Assembly: GCA_039105265.1 (NCBI GenBank)
Contig: JAPFFF010000018.1
Location: 2,790,001-2,854,000, forward strand
Length of the DNA stretch: 64,000 bases
Direction of reading: 5' to 3'
DNA from: Tritrichomonas musculus
Lineage: Eukaryota > Parabasalia > Tritrichomonadida > Tritrichomonadidae
Part shown: in pieces, positions 1 through 10,509 of the stretch
Numbering within the stretch: the stretch's first letter is position 1
Layout: the number at the start of each line of letters is the position of its first letter
Program-made: the position numbers and the translations under genes
Notes under the pieces: generated by a model
The model's input: the letters and a program-made list of their open reading frames with translations, nothing else
Database searches by the model: none
Told to the model about the DNA's origin: nothing

Positions 1-1320
1 ATATTAGTATCTATATGTTTTTACACAGCCAAATCTGGCAAATCATTTATAGGTCACTTGGTTGAAAAGATGAAGAATCAAAATTAATCTACTTTATTTT
101 TTTCTACCAAAGAATTAAATTGATCTAATTTTTTGTAGAAACTAATAATATTCAAATATAAATATGAATATGATATTATCATTCAATAATATATTATATT
201 GGTCATTTTTAGGAAGATGATTAAAAATTTTTTTTGTGTGCTTTTCTCAAGGAATAAGTGTAATCGTATAAATTTATCTATATATATTTATTATTGACAT
301 GTAATGTTATCCTAAATATTAAAGTTATTAAATATTTCTTTTTAAAAATTCTTACAAAACTTTGTTTAAATTTATATTCAAAAAACACTAATATTTTTAG
401 ACATAATCAATATTTGATTATAATATTTATAATATACATGTTACATTTGATATTATAAATATTTTCACTTCAAAAAATGCAATTTACTATTTTTTTCCTA
501 TGAAAAATTAGTTTTTTCAAATTTTTTTGAAAGTATTTTTTAGCATGAATAACTTGATGGTTATTAAATATATAATAATTTTAACATTCTATTTATTATT
601 TTAATAGAATAATATATAATATCTATTTTTTTAATAATGATAATCAATTAGATATATCGAGGAAAATGCTTTTTTGTTTCCCTTAGCATTTGAAAAGAAA
701 AAAAAATACAATTTCAACTAAAATTCTAAAAAAAAAATAACTTTTCAGTAATTTTATTTTATCAATAAAGTAATAGCAGGATATCATTAAACAATAATAT
801 GTTTTAATGAAATGAAAATGCGTTTTTAAAAATCCATTTTCCTATATAAAAACTGAAATGTGATATAAAAAGAATTATAGTGGTGAAGTGAATATTAAAA
901 AATCTTTTAAAAATCGATTTTTTTCCCTTACTGAACAACATTTGTTAAAAAATATTTTATCCATTTTATAGTATATCCAAGTGATAATTTAAAAATTAGG
1001 AAATATTAAAAAAATGTTGATGTTATAAAATAATTTTTATTATAATATTATCAAAGCTTAAGTTCAATAAAATTGATAAAAACCTGTATATAGATTTGTA
1101 TTAATATGAAATGTGATTATATATAACTTTTATTAAAAAATATTGAATATTCATCGAGAAAACATAGTTTTGTCCTCAAAACGCAGTTTTTTCCACCAAC
1201 TATATAATAGTTTTAGTCAAGAGATTTTTGAAATAAAAAAAACAAAAAGTCTTCTGGCATCTTACATATTCTTTATACAAAAAGTTCATTCAAAATTCAA
1301 TTTTTTTTTTTTTTTCTAAG
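1..1320. other. AT-rich intergenic stretch
   Basis: No open frame of useful length, no RNA-like fold and no terminal inverted repeats were recognised here. The sequence is dominated by A/T runs. The last 60 bases before the ATG at 1321 hold TTCAATTT followed by a long T run, which is a weak initiator-like match only. Confidence 0.5.
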
Positions 1321-2454
1321 ATGAATGAAAATGATGAAGAAAATCAAGTAACCTCAATTAACTTGAATGACTTTGAAGAAGAAGAAGACGAATCGCCAAC
1401 AGAAATCAAAATCACGTTGTTATCTGGGAAGTCATATGAAGTAGAATATATGCAATTATTTAAATATTCTAAAATAGTCAAAGAACAATACCCATTTAAA
1501 ATAGCCAAAGCAGGTGATTTTTCATATTTAATTCAGGAACAGCAGCAAAAATATAATATCGATGAAAAAAATATTATTCAATTTTTCAGACTTATTCAAG
1601 AAATGAATGTCAATTTATCCATCGACAATGTTTTTGATTTATGGGCTCTTTCAATTATCCTTGAAGTCAGCAGGCTCAAAAAACTAATTTCAAAATTTAT
1701 AAAAAAAAACGAAAATGACGTTAATTTTCTCTCAAAATTGTTTGTTGTCAAAGATTCTCAGCAATACGATGATTTACAAGAATTCAGTGAAATTAAAATT
1801 AATATTGAAGAGCAATTAATAAAGAAAATTGAAGATTGCCTTCAAAGTCCAAATTTTGAAAAATTGCCAATTCCCGTTGTTTATCGAATCGTCGAAAAAA
1901 GTGACCCCGAATCATATACGAGTGACTCTTTATACAATTTCATTTCAAAATCAACTGAAGAACGATATGTGCTGTTTCCATTCATCAGATTTGAGTCACT
2001 TTCCGATGAAAATTTCAGAAATTTGGCAAATTTAATGAATGAAGACAATTACAAAAATTACAAAGACTTTTTGAAAGGAAATTTCGGTTTTATTAATTCT
2101 TTAAAAAATGAAAAAACTGAACTTCAACAAAGAATTGAAGATTTATTAAACGACAATCAACAACTTGATTCAAAAGTGACAGAATTGATCAATTTACACG
2201 AACAAAATTTGGAAAATGAAAGAGAAAAATATTTTGAACAAATTGAAGCTGTTAATGAAAAAGAAATTGATCAAAAATTTTTGAAGGAAGAAAAAGAAAT
2301 TGCCGATAAAAGTTTAAAAAAAATTGAATTAATAATGAAAAAAATAAATTTAAACCAAATTGGTGAATATAATGAAGAAGGTGTTTCTTGTTTAAATATT
2401 TCAAAATACGCTTCTACATGTTGCTTGCGAAACAGGAAACTTAGAACTTGTTAA
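1321..2454 (+). CDS. BTB-like and coiled-coil protein, head of an ankyrin array gene
   Basis: The 377-residue frame begins with an acidic stretch (residues 15-27). Residues about 28-130 resemble a BTB/SKP1-like fold, with ITLLSGKSYEVEY followed by helices ending VFDLWALSIILEVSRLKKLI. Residues about 265-345 are a Lys/Glu-rich coiled coil. In trichomonads such heads commonly precede ankyrin repeats, and here an ankyrin module starts at 2408 (TLLHVACETGNLELVKFL). That module lies in a different frame from the head, so the last 16 or so residues of the listed frame (ending RNRKLRTC) are probably not native. Either a small intron or a frameshift lies near 2370-2407. The function is probably as a protein-interaction scaffold. 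The domain calls are by eye. Confidence 0.6.
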   Translation: MNENDEENQVTSINLNDFEEEEDESPTEIKITLLSGKSYEVEYMQLFKYSKIVKEQYPFKIAKAGDFSYLIQEQQQKYNIDEKNIIQFFRLIQEMNVNLSIDNVFDLWALSIILEVSRLKKLISKFIKKNENDVNFLSKLFVVKDSQQYDDLQEFSEIKINIEEQLIKKIEDCLQSPNFEKLPIPVVYRIVEKSDPESYTSDSLYNFISKSTEERYVLFPFIRFESLSDENFRNLANLMNEDNYKNYKDFLKGNFGFINSLKNEKTELQQRIEDLLNDNQQLDSKVTELINLHEQNLENEREKYFEQIEAVNEKEIDQKFLKEEKEIADKSLKKIELIMKKINLNQIGEYNEEGVSCLNISKYASTCCLRNRKLRTC

Positions 2455-5400
2455 ATTCCTAGTTGGCACAAAGAAAGTTGATATAAAATCTGTAAATAAT
2501 GTTTTTTTTTTATAAGAATTTTTTTTTATGAAATTTAAAAAAAAAAAATTTTTTTGAATGGAGTTTTATTTATAATAGTAGTTATTTATATGACAATTCT
2601 ACATTCTGCAGGTCAATCAAGAAATAGAGATCTTTTTGATTATATTCTAAATACGCTAAAGATAGATTATAAATTGGTTGATGTTTTTGACTTTTTTTTT
2701 TAAATAATGTTTTCAATCATCTTAATTTTTTCATAAAATTTGAACAAATTAAATTTTTTTTATGGAGTTTTATAATTAATTATTTTTTAATTGGACAGCT
2801 TATCATAGGGCAGCTTTTTATGGTAATGATTTTCTTTCTATCCCTCAAGATATAAAAGATTTAAGAGATAATGTTTTATTATTAGTTATTGTTTTTCATA
2901 AAATTTCAAATTCATAAAAATTCACGGAATTTTAAACTAATAAAATATTTTTTAATAGGACTATTCTTCATTTAGCATGCGATTCTGGAAAACATGGATG
3001 TGTTAGATCTTATTATTATGAAGAAAAACAGGTTAATGCTAAAGATAACATTTTACAATATTTTACTTTTTAATTCAATTTTTTTTTTACTTTAAAAATG
3101 GAATTTTTTTTATTAATTATTATAAATTGGACAGCATTGTTTCATGCATGTTTCTCACGTAATTTTGAAGCAGTAAAATTTCTTATAGATACTGATAAAT
3201 ATGATTTAACTGATACAGATATTAATAATTTTGGTTTTTTTAAATAACATTTCAAATTGTTAGTGTTTTAAAAATTATGTTTTTTTGGAAATATTTGAAA
3301 TGATGTTATGAAACAAATTATTTTTTAGAACATTATTACATATTGCTTGCATGTCTGGGAATTTGAAAATTATTAAGCTTCTTATGTCATTCAATAAGAT
3401 AGATTTATCAGCAACAGATGTTTTTTAAAAATTTTTTTTTATTAATAACATTTCATCCGAATATTTTTTTCATTTTGTTTTTTTATTTGAAAAAATTTTT
3501 GTGGAGTTTCAAAATCAAAATTATTTTTAGAACATTCTTATATAATGCAATCATTTTTGATAATATAGATGTTGTTAAATATGCTACTTCTTTTCAAGGG
3601 TTTGATATGAAATCAACAGATATTTAAAAAAAAAAATTTAAATAACATTTTCTTTGACTAATCATTTTAAATTATGTTTTTTCTTTCTTTTAAGTGTTTC
3701 ATGGCGTTCTAAAAATATATATTTTATATGACATTATTGAATTTTGCATGTGAATTTAGAAGGTATAAAATTTTGATTTTTTTATTATCATTAAATATAT
3801 ACGATATAAAAGCAAAAGACGTTTTTTTTTAATTGTTTTTGTTTTATAATATTTCAAATCATTTTTTTAATAAAATTAAAAAAAAAAAATTTTTTGATAA
3901 ATGGAGTTTAATATTTGAAATATTCATTGGACAATACTATTTTATATATGTAAGTATATGAAGGATTTTGTTAGTTATTCATATTTAAAAGGTATGGATC
4001 ACTTTGAAAGAGATATTTTAAATCATTGTTTGTTTTAAATAACATTTTCCTTTAATAATTGTGATTCATAAAATTTCAAAATAAAATTTATTTTTTCATG
4101 GTGTTTCAATTTTAAATAATTTCATAGAATAGCATTGCATATTGCCGCTAAATACATCAATCAATTTTATTTAACACAAGTTCATTCTAAACCATTTTAT
4201 AATGATTTACTAAGAATAAGAGACATTTTAAAACTTTTCATGTTTTTTATTACGTTTTTTATTTGGTTGTTTTTTTGGCGTTTTTTAATTTTCTATATTT
4301 TAATGATATTTAAATAATATTATTTTTTAATAGGAATATTTGGCATTATTATTATCAATCAGATGACATATATTCTACATTTAATATTATATATCCTGTT
4401 GAAGATGACAAAGATCTGCTTGATGTTTTTAAATTGAATTTTTTGTTAACGCAATTTTTTATTTTCTATGTTTTTTATTACATTTTATAAGAATTCTTTT
4501 TAAATGGAGTTTTAATTATATATTTATAGAACTTTTCTTCCTTATGCTTGTCTTTCTGGTAAAATTAAAAATGTAATGAGATATTTTGATTCTTATGATT
4601 CCAAAGTCATGAATATAGACATTTTAAATTTTAATATTTTTATAAAATTTTTTTAAATTATTTTTGGTTTCATTCTGTTTTAATTTTAAAAAATAGAATG
4701 GAGTTTTTATTCACAATTATTTTTCTAACTGATTTTCATTATGCTTGCTGTTCTAGAAGCATTGACATTGTTACATATTTCGTTGGTAGAAAAGAATTTT
4801 TTAATCTTAAATTAGCCAGTGATATTTGAAAAATTTTTTGATTTTTGAAGTTTTTTTTTTAATTAAATTTATGGAATTCTTTAAAATAATGATTTATATA
4901 ACACCATTTCATTTGGCATGCCAATCTGGAGATCTTGAAGTTGTTAAATATCTTGTTTCGTTAGATGACAGCATTGTAAAAGCATTTGATCAAATTAAAT
5001 TTAATTTTTTTAAATAATGTTTTTTAAAAAAATTTTAATGGTGTTTAAATCATTATATATTTTTTATGCAACATGTTTAACTTATGCTATAAAATCAGGT
5101 AAACTTGATGTTGTTAAATATCTCATTTCATTAGAGCAAGTTGATATTCAAAGAAGATTTAACGTTTTTTTAAAAAAATAATTTTAAATTTAGTTTTTCA
5201 AAAAAAAATTTTTGTGTAGTTCTTTAAAATTATTTTTTTTTATCAAATTCCAAAATTTAAAAATATTTTATATCAATATATTGCATTATGCTTGTCAGCT
5301 TGGTAAATTTGAAATTGTTAAATATCTCATTTCATTAAATAAATTCGATCTTAAACAAACTGACATTATTATCAATACAATCGATTTTAATAGTATTTTT

Positions 5401-6537
5401 AAAGAAATAAAAGCATTTTAATGATGTTTATTAATTTAAAATTATTTTTAAAGGATTGTTATTTTATGCATGCCATTCTGGTAATATTGAACTTGTAAAG
5501 TATCTCATTGAAATGAATATTTTTGATATAAATGACCATAATAATGCATATAATAAAATTTAAAAAAAATTTATATTTTTTCATACAATTTTAATTGATG
5601 CTTGCAGTTCAGGTAATACAAAGCTTGTTAAATATATTTTATCACTTGAAGAATTTAAAATGGATGATGATAATGATGCATTATATGTTGCTTGCAATTC
5701 AGGTAATTATGTTCTTGTTAAATTTCTTATGTCTTTGAATAAATTTGATATAAAGCATAAATATATTTTGAACCCAAAAAAATAATTTATGAAATTTGTA
5801 TATTTATTTCTTTATTAACGTTTTCAAATAACCAATTTTTTTTGTAAATGATGTTTCGATATATTTTCAATTAATGAAACAATTTTTTTTGCTGCATGCA
5901 AATCAGGTAATATTAAGTTAATCAAATACTTGGTATCATTAAAACAGTTTGATCTTAAAGATAAAACAGTTTATAACAATTATTTCATAAAATTCAAAAA
6001 AAAATTTTTTTGAATGATGTTTCAATATTGACATTTTTTTTCATAATATTTCAATAATAATTATTTTTTTAATGCAACATTATTACATTGTGCAGCTGAG
6101 TCAGGAAATATTGAAGTTGTTAAATATCTTTTATCATTCAATGAAATAGATATCAATGCAAATGATATTTCTTTTTTTTTTTATTGATTATTTAATGATA
6201 TTTATGATTTTTTTTGTTTTAATAATATTTTTATTCAATATTTGTTTAAATGGCATTTATAATTGAAATTCATTTTGGTGTGCTACATTGTGCTGTGGAT
6301 AAAGATTATTTGGATATGGTTAAATATATTTTATCATTGAAAAAGATTAATTTAAGGCCAATTATTGTTTTAATTATTTTTTTTTTTTTAATTCAATTTC
6401 ATTTAAATTTTTTTAATGAACTTATTCTTCATGCTGAAAAGATATTTCATTACAAAGAAATTGCTGATTATTTAAAAAAGGTAGCAAAGGATGAAAATAT
6501 AAAGGTATCCAAGTATACCGAACCTGAAACTTTTTAA
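2408..6537 (+). repeat. Array of about 22 ankyrin modules separated by AT-rich spacers
   Basis: Modules of about 30 codons recur, for example TLLHIACMSGNLKIIKLLMS (from 3330), TPFHLACQSGDLEVVKYLVS (from 4901), HYACQLGKFEIVKYLIS (from about 5284) and TLLHCAAESGNIEVVKYLLS (from about 6080). The last ends KYTEPETF and a stop at 6537. Nearly all modules are open, while the 60-150 nt between them are A/T runs with stops in every frame. Each spacer begins just after an Asp-Ile/Val codon pair (GAY RTT then a T run) and ends just before the Thr-Leu-Leu-His codons, often in TTATAG or TTTTAG. One pair of modules (about 5596-5782) is joined directly with no spacer, in frame. The array may belong to the gene starting at 1321. 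Whether the spacers are removed from RNA cannot be told from DNA. Confidence 0.7.
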
Positions 6538-6614
6538 ATAAGTAAAATTATTTTTTTTTTAATTTTTAATTTTTAATTTTCAATAATTTGTGATATTTTG
6601 AATTGACTTTTTTT

Positions 6615-6640
6615 GGTAAATCGAAAATTTATACTTTTTT
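6615..6640 (+). repeat. Left arm of an older inverted repeat outside the pogo-like element
   Basis: GGTAAATCGAAAATTTATAC followed by a T run matches the reverse complement of 8841-8866 with two or three differences. The pogo-like element lies between these arms, so it seems to have landed inside an older inverted-repeat element. Confidence 0.5.
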
Positions 6641-6702
6641 GAACAGACGTTAACTATAATAATATACATTTTTCTTGATGTGAATAATGATTTTCGTTAT
6701 TA

Positions 6703-8726
6703 TAGTCATGTTGCTTTTAAGGAAAATGTTGCTTTTAAAGGAAAATCTGACAACGACCGTTTATTTAAATTTAAATAAATTTTGTTGAATTTCTATAATA
6801 ATAATATATTTTTGTAATTAATAATAATATTAAATTAATATTAAAATGATTTATAATTAGATGACATAAAAATTTGCAATCATTTTTGTTTTTGCAGAAT
6901 ATCCATCTGATCTAATTTCATTTTTTTTTTCTTAAAATTATAAAGCAAAATTAAAATATAATATAACAAATGCGATATAAAAATGATTTATTGTGCTTTT
7001 AATGAGTTAAACGTACTTTAAAACAAAATTATTGTACGTTTGATTTTATTCTTAAATACGTTTAATATTTCATTTTTATTTATGTGCAAAAGGACACCAG
7101 GCAAGGAACAAGTCATGAAAACGGGCATAGATGAAGATGAACAAATCAGGCGCATTATGAGATTAGCAGAATTCAGAAATTCAGAATCTGTTATCGAAAA
7201 AGTTGATCTTCTCAATAAATCAGAAATTCAAGTTCCAATATCAACTGCATGCAAGCTATTAAGCATTAGTACCAAAACTTATTATAAAGAAAAGTCCAAA
7301 AAAACACCTGAACAAGAAAGTATACAGTTTGCAACTCCCCATCAGCTTCTAAGCATTGAAGAAGAGAAAGAAATTATTAAGGCTGTTTTATCAGCACAAC
7401 TTGCAGCCAAATGTATGTCAAGTCATGAAGTTCGTGAATTAGCTAGCGAACTGTACAAAAAAAGAACATTGATCAACAAACCTTTTGACCGCTTTTGGTT
7501 TCGAAGATTTTTAATAAGAAACGAAGACACAATAGGGAAAAAAAAATGTCCTTCTGTTGATGACGATAGAGGAGAACTTTCAATAGATTTAATTGAAAAG
7601 TACATAGAAAATGTCATAGATGCATTGAAAAAAATAAAAGATTTGCGTCTACTGATTAATATGGATGAAATTGGTTTCGGAAGACGCCCTCATTATGGTA
7701 AAAGGCGAAATTGTGTGTACGTTAAGAATTGCATCATACCACCTGTTTGGAGAGCGGAAACAGACAATTACCACATCTCATGGGTGTGTGGGATATCAGC
7801 TGCTGGTACTCATATTAAACCAATGCTATTGACAACACGTGCTCGAATGGATCCAGATTTTTACGATACTTTTTTACCGGAATTTGCTGAATTTTATACA
7901 ACACAAAAAGGTTATTTAACAACAAATGCAATGATTGAGTGGATACAATCATGTTTAATACCTTATGTTATTGATATAAGAGAACAAATTCAAAATCCAA
8001 ACCATCCTGTTGTACTAATTTTAGATGGATTAAGTTGTCATTTAAATGACCAAATAATGGAAGAATTTGTGAAAATTGAACCTTTTATTCTGATACCATT
8101 ACCTCCACATAGCAGTCACATCACACAACCGTGTGATGGTACTATATTTAATGTAACAAAAATCAGATATCAACAAACTCCTTCTCCTAATAACAAAACG
8201 ATATTCACTGGAAAATTATGCAGAATCAAATGTGCAATTCAACAAGCTCTTTCACAAGAAAACATAATTTCTGCATGGGAGAAATGTGGGTTTCACATAA
8301 CAATAACAGAAGGTGTTTGCACAGAAGTAGAATTCACTAAAGAGTTTCAAAATTTCTTAAAACGTAGTGCATCTGGAAATGATGCAAAAGAATATGAAAA
8401 TAACTTGCTTCACGAAATAGAAAATTCATTTTAACAATAAAAATCATTTTTATATCGCATTTGTTATATTATATTTTAATTTTGCTTTATAATTTTAAGA
8501 AAAAAAAATGAAATTAGATCAGATGGATATTCTGCAAAAACAAAAATGATTGCAAATTTTTATGTCATCTAATTATAAATCATTTTAATATTAATTTAAT
8601 ATTATTATTAATTACAAAAATATATTATTATTATAGAAATTCAACAAAATTTATTTAAATTTAAATAAACGGTCGTTGTCAGATTTTCCTTTAAAAGCAA
8701 CATTTTCCTTAAAAGCAACATGACTA
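6703..8726 (+). mobile_element. Complete pogo-like (Tc1/mariner/pogo superfamily) DNA transposon
   Basis: The element is bounded by TA dinucleotides (6701-6702 and 8727-8728), the target duplication expected of this superfamily. Its inverted ends are about 287 bp (6703-6989 and 8441-8726) and look essentially identical by eye. The outer tip is TAGTCATGTTGCTTTTAAGG, and the unit TGTTGCTTTTAA(A)GGAAAA occurs twice at each end, which suggests paired transposase-binding sites. A single transposase gene fills the space between the arms, and its stop codon lies only a few bases from the right arm. Near-identical arms and an open transposase frame point to recent activity. Arms this long are more than I would expect for a simple pogo-like element. 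Confidence 0.85.
7082..8434 (+). CDS. pogo-like DDE_1 transposase
   Basis: The open frame reaches back to 7040, but only through a TTG. The first ATG is at 7082 and gives 450 residues beginning MCKRTPGKEQ. The catalytic triad can be read as D195 (INMDEIGFG), D315 (LILDGLSCHLN) and D352 (HSSHITQPCDGT), with 36 residues between the last two. The proline-rich LPPHSSHITQP before the third Asp is characteristic of the DDE_1 family (pogo, Tigger, Fot1). The N-terminal 150 residues contain helix-turn-helix-like segments (STACKLLSISTKTYYKEK and a later basic helix), expected to bind the inverted ends. No stop or frameshift is seen, so the enzyme looks functional. Confidence 0.87.
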   Translation: MCKRTPGKEQVMKTGIDEDEQIRRIMRLAEFRNSESVIEKVDLLNKSEIQVPISTACKLLSISTKTYYKEKSKKTPEQESIQFATPHQLLSIEEEKEIIKAVLSAQLAAKCMSSHEVRELASELYKKRTLINKPFDRFWFRRFLIRNEDTIGKKKCPSVDDDRGELSIDLIEKYIENVIDALKKIKDLRLLINMDEIGFGRRPHYGKRRNCVYVKNCIIPPVWRAETDNYHISWVCGISAAGTHIKPMLLTTRARMDPDFYDTFLPEFAEFYTTQKGYLTTNAMIEWIQSCLIPYVIDIREQIQNPNHPVVLILDGLSCHLNDQIMEEFVKIEPFILIPLPPHSSHITQPCDGTIFNVTKIRYQQTPSPNNKTIFTGKLCRIKCAIQQALSQENIISAWEKCGFHITITEGVCTEVEFTKEFQNFLKRSASGNDAKEYENNLLHEIENSF

Positions 8727-8840
8727 TATTTTAAAATAAATCAATATTTTAATTAGTTTTATAAATAATATTTAAAAATGAAGAATGTTTAGCCAAAAAC
8801 GATTGAGAAAAATTGATTTTTTATATAAAAATATTTATCG

Positions 8841-8866
8841 AAAAAAGTATAAATTTCCGATCTACC
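8841..8866 (-). repeat. Right arm of the older inverted repeat
   Basis: Its reverse complement, GGTAGATCGGAAATTTATAC followed by a T run, pairs with 6615-6640. See that entry. The family of the older element cannot be assigned. Confidence 0.5.
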
Positions 8867-9029
8867 CTTTTTTTTCTTTTGAAATGAATTCATTTAATTA
8901 AAAAAAAAAAAAAAATGAAGATTTTTTTGATCAAATGGTAATTCATAATAACGTTTCGTTAATAAATAATATTTAGGAATTTCATGGTAATTGATAAAAG
9001 TTATGGTAAAATTATAAAAGCCTTTTTGA

Positions 9030-9660
9030 ATTACTTTATTTTGCCTCTAATTCAAAGTATTCTTTAGCTTTGATAAAATCCATTTTTAAATATTATACAT
9101 AAATTAACAAAAGAATCTGAATTTTTCAACACTTGTTAATTTATTGCTTTTTCAAAATTTTGTTCAATATATTCTCAAGATTCAATGATCACTTGAATTG
9201 CCTTGTTTTGAATGCTAATTCAAATAATTCAATTGATTTTAAATAATCTTATTGAATACCTTGTCCATTACTCTAACAGATTCTTAAATTTACTCAAAAT
9301 AAAGTGTGTCCACTATTAGAGAAGTTAAAATTGTGAAAACTCATTCAATATTTCTATGAGCTTATTCAAAAAATACTTTCTTAATTGTGGAGGCACTTTA
9401 ATTGAATTATTAAGTTTTATGTATAATTCCAAATAATTCATTGCTTGGAAATAATTAATTTCAACACCTTTTTTCGATTTTAATTCAAAGTATTCTTTTG
9501 CCTTCATAAATTTCTGTAAAACACCTTTTCCTTCATAATAAATTATATCTAAAACTAAATAGGTAATCATTTTCATTTAAATTTGATCCAAATTTATATA
9601 ATATTCAATTGCTTCTAAATAATCTATTTTGATAAGACTTTGAGGATTTTTTAATTTTGT
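9030..9660 (-). pseudogene. Sel1-like repeat pseudogene
   Basis: Read on the minus strand, several short stretches match Sel1/TPR-like helices: DYLEAIEYY near 9600-9640, YYEGKGVLQKFMKAKEYFEL within the open piece 9325-9576, DYLKSIELFELAF near 9200-9250, and DFIKAKEYFELEA near 9050-9085. The stretches lie in different frames and are broken by stops, so no continuous protein can be read. Intact Sel1 repeats occur in the gene at 18399-21047, and large Sel1 families are usual in trichomonads. This is a host-gene remnant and is probably not expressed as protein. Confidence 0.55.
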
Positions 9661-10500
9661 TGATAGTTCACTGGGATGTTTATCGAAAATGTATAATTAC
9701 GGTTATTGTAAAAAAAAGGCACTTTTTTATTTCTATCATCGTTGATTTAAAATTAAATTATCATTTCTGTAACATATATATATTTGGTATTTATATAGAT
9801 ATGATAATGATATTTACTAGTTTTTTTCAAAATAATAATACTTTATTAAATCATACCAAATATAAATTGAATCGATAAAGTTTTTTTTTCAGAAAAAGTT
9901 GTCTCTCAAAAAAATTCAATTTTTCAATAAGCATAACGTTAACTTAATTCATTGATTCAACATTATTTCAACGTTAACATGTCGTTATGACCGAATTGAA
10001 ACGGTTATAATCAATGGCCTTAATGTCGTTGACGTTGACATTCAATTCAACGATATAATATTTTGTTCAACGATTTTAACGTCAACGTTGGCCAATCCAG
10101 ATTCTGAAAAAAAGATCTTAATTATTTATTCATATATGTAGAAACTGTTCATATTATAAAACAAAAATACTTAATTAATAACAAATATATTTATTTAAAA
10201 TTAAAAAAAAAGTTATTTATAATAATTATTATTTAATAAATGATATAAATATTAAATAAAAAATTCAATACATATAACGTCGTTTCAGTAAGTATATCCC
10301 GATCATAAAATCTTTGTATTAGTCTCAATTTTTTTTAATGCATCTCAAAAAATAGAAAACTTTACATTTTTTATTTTCTTTTTGGATACAAAAGTTCTAG
10401 TTCAAATTTGAGAGAAATAACGAGTATTTTTAATAACGAATAAATTATTAACATTGTCAGTAAATAATTGAAAAAATTCAATTAAAAACGAAAGGTTCAA
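9661..10500. other. Intergenic region with a palindromic cluster
   Basis: No gene is recognised. Between about 9930 and 10100 the words AACGTTAAC, GTTGACGTTGAC and AACGTCAACGTTGGCC recur on both strands. A GGCC...GTTGACGTT arm near 10015 can pair imperfectly with its complement near 10080. This may be the trace of a small palindromic element. The rest is plain A/T-rich sequence. Confidence 0.4.
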
Positions 10501-10509
10501 ATATAAAAT

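Noticed and set aside
2454-6537. Canonical trichomonad introns (GTAYGT...ACTAAC...AG) between ankyrin modules
   Set aside because: No GTAYGT or ACTAAC boxes were found at spacer ends, and the 5' sides are RTTTTT. If they are introns they are not of the known type.
7040-7081. N-terminal extension of the transposase from 7040
   Set aside because: It begins with TTG, and the first ATG is at 7082.
7018-7215. Antisense frames opposite the transposase (7018-7215 and 7423-7617)
   Set aside because: They overlap the transposase entirely on the other strand and show no family signal.
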